Of a stretch of 64,000 bases of DNA, positions 57,381 through 64,000 are shown in pieces. Numbering within the stretch: position 1 is the first letter of the stretch; each line of letters starts with the position of its first letter. This stretch comes from Cymodocea nodosa. Its lineage: Eukaryota; Streptophyta; Magnoliopsida; Alismatales; Cymodoceaceae. A model generated the notes under the pieces. That model did not search any database and had not been told where the DNA came from. It saw nothing but the letters and a program-made list of their open reading frames with translations. A program made the position numbers and the translations under genes. The DNA lies in assembly GCA_036874045.1 (NCBI GenBank), contig CM072347.1, positions 8,744,501-8,808,500 on the forward strand, given 5' to 3'.

Positions 57381-60300
57381 CTAAATAAAGCTCGAGTAGT
57401 CCTTTACTCTAACTTCCTCTATAATTCCAAAGGAGCTTTTTGGTGTTTTCAGAATAGGTTTCAGTCTTTGTCCATTTACTTTAAATATATTCTGATTTTT
57501 AGGATTTTCAATTTCAATAGCTCCATAAGGATAAACATTTCGAACAATGTAAGGTCATGCCCATCTAGATCTTAATTTTCCTGGATGGTTATGGAGTCTA
57601 GCCATATAAAGATATACTTCTTGTCCTATTTCAAAGCTTTTTGGAATAATTTTTCTATCATGCCAGAATTTAATTTTCTCTTATTCTCTTACAGTACTCG
57701 AATAAGCTTCATTTCTAAATTCTTCTAATTCAATTAGTTGCATTTTCCTATTTTCAACAGCTTGATTTAAATTAGTGTTCAGAGTTTTTAATGCCCAATA
57801 AGCTTTATGTTCTATTTCAGCAGGTAAATGACAACTTTTTCCATATACTAGCTTGAAAGGTGACATACCTAAGCTCGTTTTATAAGCAGTTCTATAAGCC
57901 CAAAGTGCATCTATCAATCTATTAGCCCAATCTGTTCTAGTAGGATTTACTATTTCCAAGAATAATTTAATTTGTTTGTTTGCACTTTCTACTTGTCCAC
58001 TTGTTTGTGGATGATATGATATTGCAATTTTGTGGTTTACTCCATATTTCTTCATTAAGGCTTCAAAACTTCTATTACAGAAATGAGTTCCTCTATCACT
58101 GATAATAGCTTTAGGTATTTCAAATCTGGCAAATATATTTGTTCTTATAAATTGTATTACCACTTTGTTATGATTAGTTTTTGTAGGAATAGCTTCTATC
58201 CATTTAGATACATAATCCACCCCCAACAATATGTAATTAAATTGATTAGACATAGGAAATGGACCCATAAAATCTATTCCCCATACATCAAAGATTTCAA
58301 CCTCAACAATAGGATTAAGAGGCATCATATTCCTCTTTGATATTCTTCCTATTTGTTGACATCTTAAACAACATAAGCAATATTTATGAGCATCTTTGAA
58401 TAGTGTTAGCCAATAAAACCCACATTGCAGAATTTTTGTAGCAGTTTTCCCTGAACCAAAATGTCCTCCACAAGTTTGGTCATGACAAAAAGAAAATATG
58501 CTTGAATATTTAGTTTCTAGAACACACCTCCTTAAAACCAGATCAGGACATTTCTTAAATAAGTATGGGTCTTCCCAATAGTAATATTTTACTCTTGAGA
58601 AAAATAATTTCTTATCCTATCTATTCCAATCCTTAGGTGTTAAACCAGTAACTAAGTAATTAACTATGTCTGCATACCAAGGCATTGTGTTGATGGTCAT
58701 TAATTGTTCATCAGAAAAATTATCCTTAATTTCAATATTTGATTTTTCTATTTGTAATCTTGATAAATGATCTGCTACTACATTCTCACAACCTTTTTTA
58801 TCTTTAATTTCTAGATCAAATTCTTGTAATAATAATATCCATCAGATCAATCTAGGTTTAGTTTCTTTTTTCTTTATTAGATGCTTTAGAGCTGAATGAT
58901 CCGTGTATACTATTACTTTAGCTCCAATCAGATATGATCTAAACTTTTCTAAAGCAAACACAACAGCTAATAATTCTTTTTTAGTAGTTGTGTAATTAAC
59001 TTGAGCATCATTTAAGGTTTTGCTTGTATAATGAATTACTCTAGGAGATTTTTCTATCTTCTGTCCTAACATTGCTCCTACAGCAAAATCAGAAGCATCG
59101 CACATTAATTCAAATGGATGGTTTCAATCAGGTGCTTGAATTATAGGAGTTGAAATTAAGCTAGTCTTAAGTCTGAAAAATGCTTCCTTGCAATTTTTAT
59201 CAAAGTTAAATGGAACATCTTTTAATAGATTAGTTAAAGGTCTAGCTATCTTGCTAAAGTCTTTAATAAATCTTCTATAAAAACCAGCATGTCCTAGAAA
59301 TGATCTAATATCTTTTATTGATTTAGGTTCTGGTAGATTAGATATTACTTCTATTTTAGCTTTACCTACTTCCAACCCTTTTTTAGAAACAACATGCCCT
59401 AAGACTATTCCTTGTTTAACTATGAAGTGACATTTTTCCCAATTTAAAACCAGATTTTTTTCCACACAACGTTTTAATATTTGGTCTAAATTGCTTAAAC
59501 ATACTTCATATGAGTTGCCATATACAGTAAAATCATCCATAAATATTTCTAAAAAATCTTCAGTCATTCCAGTAAATATGCCCTGCACACACCTTTGAAA
59601 TGTAGCTAGCGCATTGCATGATCCGAATGACATTCTCTTTAAAGCATATGTTCCATTAGGACAGGTGAAAGTTATTTTCTCTTGATCCTCTAATGCTACT
59701 GGAATTGATTATACCCTGAATACCCGTCTAGGAAACAAAAATATTCTTGGCTTGGTAATCTTTCCAGCATTTGATCTATAAAAGGTAAGGGAAAATGATC
59801 TTTCCTAGTCACAACATTCAGCTTTCTATAGTCTATACATACTCTCCAGCCTAATTGAATTCTAGTAGGTATCAAGTCTTGACTTTCATTCCTAATAACT
59901 GTTAATCCTGATTTCTTGGGAACTACATGGATTGGACTAACCCACGAGCTATCAGAAATCGGATAAATTATATCATTATCTAACCATTTAACTATTTCTT
60001 TCCTGACTACTTCTTTAAGGTTTGGATTCAATATCCTCTCAGGAATTCTAACAGGTTTAGCATTCTCTTCTAAATATATGTGGTGACAACATAAAGTTGA
60101 ATTTAACCCTTTTATATCAATCATAGTCCATCCTATTGCTTCTTTATAACTTTTTATTACATCTTTTAATTTAGCTATTTGATCCTCTTTTAAATCTGAA
60201 GCAATAATGATTGGACAAGTTCGTTTATCTTCCAGAAATATATAGGTTAATTCAGGAGGTAAAAGTTTTAATTCTAAATGGTTCCCATCAGAAGCTAGAG

Positions 60301-62023
60301 CTCCTAACTAAACATCATCATTTTTTAAATTAATTTTTTCCATATCTCCTTCTATATTTATGCTTTCATTTTCCTCTAAAGTTTCAAAATTGATTTTCCT
60401 ATTTAATTCTTCTTGAATCACATCATCTAACATATCTCCTTCATCCTCTAAAAAGTCTATGGTATGTAAGGACATTTCTAACTCCTCAAACCTTTCTGGT
60501 TTGAAAATATTTAATTGAGTATCCTCATTACCATATGCTAACTTCATTACTCCAGTTTTACAATTTATAATAGCCCCTGATGTTGCTAAAAATGGCCTTC
60601 CCAAAATTAAAGATGTATCACTATTTTTATGCTTAATTTGTTGGGAATCCAAAATTACAATATCAATAGGATATATAAAATTCTTGATTTTAATTAAGAC
60701 ATCCTCTATTTTTTCTCTTAGGTATCTTATACTTCTATCAGCTAATTAAATAACCGTACTAGTAGGAGTTAAGCCTTCTAATCCTAAGGATGCAAATATA
60801 TCACTTGGCATAACATTTATACCTGCACCTAAGTCTATTAAGGTTCTTTCTAGAATGGTATTTCCTATGGTGCATGATATAACAGAGATTCTAGGATCAG
60901 ATAACTTTTTAGGAATTTGTGGCAGAAATAGGGAACTACTTTGCTCAGCTAAAAAGACATTTCTAAGAACTTTTCGCTCTCTTTTCTTAGTACACCAATC
61001 CTTTAGAAATTTAGCACAAGGTGGCATATTCTGCAATAGATCTAACAAAGGAATGTTAACTTGTACTTTTTCAAAAATTTCTTTGATTTTCTCTTGTCTT
61101 TCAGGAATTGTTTGTTGTAATATTTCAGGATAGGGTGCTAAAGATTTTGATTTCAAAGACTCTTTTTCTTTTAGTTGATTTGTTTGATCATTTTTAGCTT
61201 CATTCGCAGATTCAGATTGTTCTTTAGTGATTTCTAGATTTTCAGCTATTACATTTTCATTATCATTTTGATTTTTAGTCTTGTCCACCTTCATATGATT
61301 TTCATTTTGAGTTCTTGGTGGTATATCAGTTCCAGATCTTAATGTTACACATACATCTTCTAGATTTTCGTTACTTTCATGATGTTTTTGTATATCATTT
61401 TCGTGATTATGATCTTCAATTGTTTTTAGTTTTAAAGTGCATTCTTTAAATTCTCTTGCATTAGTATTTTCTATTTGCTGTATATTTTGCAAATTATGCA
61501 GGTTTATAACATTATAATTTTCATTGTCTTGTAGCATAACTTGTATTTTCATTGCATTTTTGTCTAATGCTCTTAATTTTGTTTCCAGATCATCTAATTT
61601 CATTGCATTCAATTTTTGATCAATTTTCTTTATGGTTTTTTCAATTTCGTAAATTATATCCTGTTTAGGTTTTGAATATGCTTCCTTATAGTTTAATTGG
61701 TTGACTTCTTGGTGTTGACACATAAAGTATTCCTGTTTGTCCAAATTTTGCTCTATACTATGCTCTAGTCTGTCATAGCTATCCCAAACTTCAGTGCCTC
61801 TCATCATATTACACATTCTATACTCACCATCAGTTGGGTAAACTATAGGATTCTCATACTCGACTCTATTATATTGAGGATAATTCATTTGTTGTTCATG
61901 GGATCTAACCATCTGTAAACGCCTCAATTTCAAAAAATCAGAATTGTCATGTCCTTCAGAATTACAGAATTCACATATGCTAATAATAGGTTTCAGAAAT
62001 CTTTGAGCATAAGCATATGCCAT
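57381..62023 (-). pseudogene. pol: Athila-like pol with N-terminal zinc-knuckle-like motif, decayed
   Basis: It starts at ATG 62023, 86 bp after the PBS (MAYAYAQRFLKPIIS). A CEFCNSEGHDNSDF knuckle follows whose last Cys is Phe. Then come a long charged linker, LRSGTDIPP, protease (LIDLGAGINVMP near 60820), RT (WRVCIDYRKLN near 59845; FMDDF near 59540), RNase H ([10 protein letters not shown] at 59105; [10 protein letters not shown]), the integrase finger ([10 protein letters not shown] to CCLRCQQ) and core ([10 protein letters not shown] 58290; [18 protein letters not shown]) and the C-terminal [17 protein letters not shown]. Breaks: stops near 60747, 60309, 59124, 58842 and others, and a one-base deletion near 59706. 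No capsid domain precedes it. It is the same class as 10837-15105. Confidence 0.9.
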
Positions 62024-62108
62024 ATTCTCAATTATAGAAGAAAACACACAACTCTGACTATTAAAATGAAACAGCTCTAACAGTTGCTTATATTAATTCA
62101 ATTCAATT

Positions 62109-62128
62109 CCCCGGCAACGGCGACGCCA
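62109..62128 (-). other. Primer binding site with a three-base insertion
   Basis: On the - strand TGGCG-TCG-CCGTTGCCGGGG: compared with the Asp-tRNA-type site TGGCGCCGTTGCCGGGG it has three extra bases after position 5. It lies 7 bp after the LTR end. Confidence 0.7.
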
Positions 62129-62135
62129 TAAAACT

Positions 62136-64000
62136 TGTTTGTGTTTTCCCAACACTACACTAGAAAAACTTGGATTTGTTACTTCTATTTTTACTTAGTT
62201 AATTTATCTTTATGCCTATTCTTTCTTTTAGAAGTAAACAAACAACCTTTAATACAATTTAGATATTAATTCCAATTTGTACTTTAACTGCAAGTGCATA
62301 GTGTCTATTGTATCAGTGTGCAAGTACAGGTCAATCCCACAAGGAATTGCTGAAGAACTTGAGAAACTGTTCGTTTGTTAACAATCAAATTTATATATTC
62401 AATAAGCTCTCCGTTGACTTACAGTTAACTCAACGAACTTTAGTCCGTTGAGTTATGGCTAACTCAACAGACTAACCTCGTGGACTTAAGTTAACTCCAC
62501 GAGCCTGTCTCTTCTTTATAATATTGCTATTTACAGAGGAATTTAACCAACCATTGGGCGATTCCATAGATTGTAAATAACATCAATTAAGCCCTTTAAT
62601 GCTAGTTAACATTGGATTTATCATTAAACAATACTAACATTCAGATGATTCAAACAGTAACCATTAAAATCTTTAAGTCTTTTGTACGAACCAATTTCAG
62701 TAAATTGTAAAATTAAAACTAACATAAAACAATCACAAAACTGATACAGATAACATTAATCACGATACAACACAAATAATACAACACTCAAATACAATAT
62801 ACAAACAAAGATAAATAGTTTTTGGTATTTTTGTTTTGATGTGAACATGGAAATGGGCGAAAGGTGAAATGTAAAGTAATCTCACTTGACAGTAAATACT
62901 TCTAACACTACTTGCAACGCGATTACACCACTGAAAATTAAACCACTTACAATTCTGTCTCCTCTCCCTATAGAATCGTGAGTCCAGAATTGCAAGATGA
63001 TCTCCTCTTCAGCATACAAGTATCAACCCGAAGACAAGGCTAAAAGTTTTACGATCTCTTGAAATATGAGTCGACGCTTGGTGAAAATAGCTTTCCTTCC
63101 CGCGACGCGATCACTCCTCACAGTGGTTGTTAGGCACTGTGTTTGGCTTGGAATCGACCCGACATCAGGCAAGTATCCTCACAAACCTCTGATGGTTGGT
63201 GATTATGGTGTGGTGATGGTGGTGATGATGGTTGGTGTGGTACTTCAGATAATTGCGACGCTCATCCTCCTCTGCACGCACTGTCCGTCCATCGATCACC
63301 CCTTTTCTTTTTTTTCTTCTTTTCTTTTATATTTCTTTAGTAGTAACTACTTTTGCTTGAATGGTCGGTTGGATTTCCTTCATTCATATCAACAGCGATG
63401 CTTCCTTCTCCCTACGTGATTGAATTCCTGCGTGATACGTGCAAACGTGGTTTTTCCTTCCAACTGTCTTGTTTCCACAACCGCTATAGTGGCATATTAG
63501 AAAATATATAGTCCATGGAGTTATAAATAACTCAACAGACTTTCTTCGTTGATTTAACTATAAAACACGTGCATAAATTTAACTATCCGATGCTCAGGTG
63601 CATTTCGAATACTTATAAACTTAACTATCCGATGCTCAGATGCATTTCGGATAGTTACAGATAACTCACCGATACATAACTTAAGTAAATCTACCAGATC
63701 TCGACATGTGTCAGCAGCAGTTTTAATTATAAAATAACATTTTGGAGAGTTACAGGTTTAACTATCCGATGCTCAGATGCATTTCGGATAGTTATAGCTA
63801 ACTCACCGAAAATCCACTTAAGTTACTTTCGCAGAACATGACACGTGTCCTCAGCTATTTTATAAATAAAAAGAGATTTCGGAGAGTTACAGGGATAACT
63901 ATCCGATGCCCAGCTGCAATTTCAGATAGTTATAGATAACTCATCGAAAGTTCACTTAAGTCATTCATTATGGTTTCGACACATGTACTTAAGGAAATAA
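62136..64000 (-). repeat. large F-box element 5' LTR (incomplete)
   Basis: 1,865 bp of an LTR expected to be about 2.2 kb, cut by the window end. It is collinear with 46967-48830 and repeats its hairpins and G-boxes. The ORF 63066-63419 is the LTR-borne frame seen in every copy, not a convincing gene. Confidence 0.9.

Larger units (their letters stand above)
46967..64000 (-). mobile_element. large Athila-like F-box element with pol before gag, 5' LTR cut by window end
   Basis: Read on the - strand: 5' LTR (64000 to 62136, incomplete), PBS, pol (62023-57381), leader, accessory ORF (56796-54553), small ORF, gag (53447-52260), F-box (second exon 52078-50936), 3' UTR with two polypurine tracts, 3' LTR (49182-46967). 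At its left border the Tat-like LTR ends CGACT; the right flank is outside the window, so the target duplication cannot be checked. Every ORF has stops, so this copy is dead, but module order and homology to the element at 34558-42691 are clear. Confidence 0.88.

Overview
This window is nuclear DNA of a flowering plant and is almost entirely nested LTR retrotransposons. The plant signs are Asp-tRNA-type and Met-tRNA-type primer binding sites, Athila-like, Tat/Ogre-like, SIRE-like and Tork-like element structures, and one host gene of a small plant-specific family. That host gene is GC-rich at third positions inside very AT-rich DNA, which hints at a monocot, but the species cannot be named from the sequence. 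No tRNA, rRNA, CRISPR or bacterial feature was seen.

Left block (1-23.4 kb), a four-level nest. An old Ty3/Athila-like pol on the + strand is cut in two (5722-6680 and 21979-23420). It is bordered on the left by the 3' end of a SIRE-like Copia element (LTR 3966-5721, preceded by a decayed accessory ORF at 1458-3720). It is split by a complete Tork-like Copia element (6681-21978, target duplication CTTTG). That Copia is itself split by a young Ty3 element (7751-16969, target duplication CTCAG) with an intact 1,422-codon pol ORF on the - strand. The two 1,539-bp LTRs of the young element point in opposite directions, so both outer ends are U3 ends.

Middle block (23.4-34.4 kb). This holds unassigned DNA, simple repeats, the single host gene (27354-27713), a direct duplication (28430-29160 and 29600-30150) and fragments of LTRs.

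Right block (34.4-64 kb). A Tat/Ogre-like LTR of at least 4.4 kb (34430-46966) carries a phased array of TGA(C/T)(G/A)TCA sites and a duplicated TATA block. Two members of one Athila-like family have inserted in it. The first is complete and non-autonomous (34558-42691, + strand, target duplication ATGGC) and carries an F-box gene but no gag or pol. The second is large (46967 to beyond 64000, - strand). Read 5' to 3' it carries LTR, PBS, a pol ORF starting at a zinc-knuckle-like motif, an accessory ORF, gag, the same F-box gene, polypurine tract and LTR. The gag capsid part therefore lies after pol, inside what looks like a GT-AG intron of the F-box transcript. The small element lacks exactly that intron, as expected if a spliced RNA had been reverse transcribed.

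Two structural signals recur. Hairpins whose arms end in GTTA/TAAC around a short loop occur in LTRs or leaders of SIRE-like, Tork-like and Athila-like elements. Both Athila-like families also have two polypurine tracts about 1.2-1.3 kb apart, each just downstream of a small hairpin. All ORFs except the host gene and the 7751-16969 pol are broken by stops.
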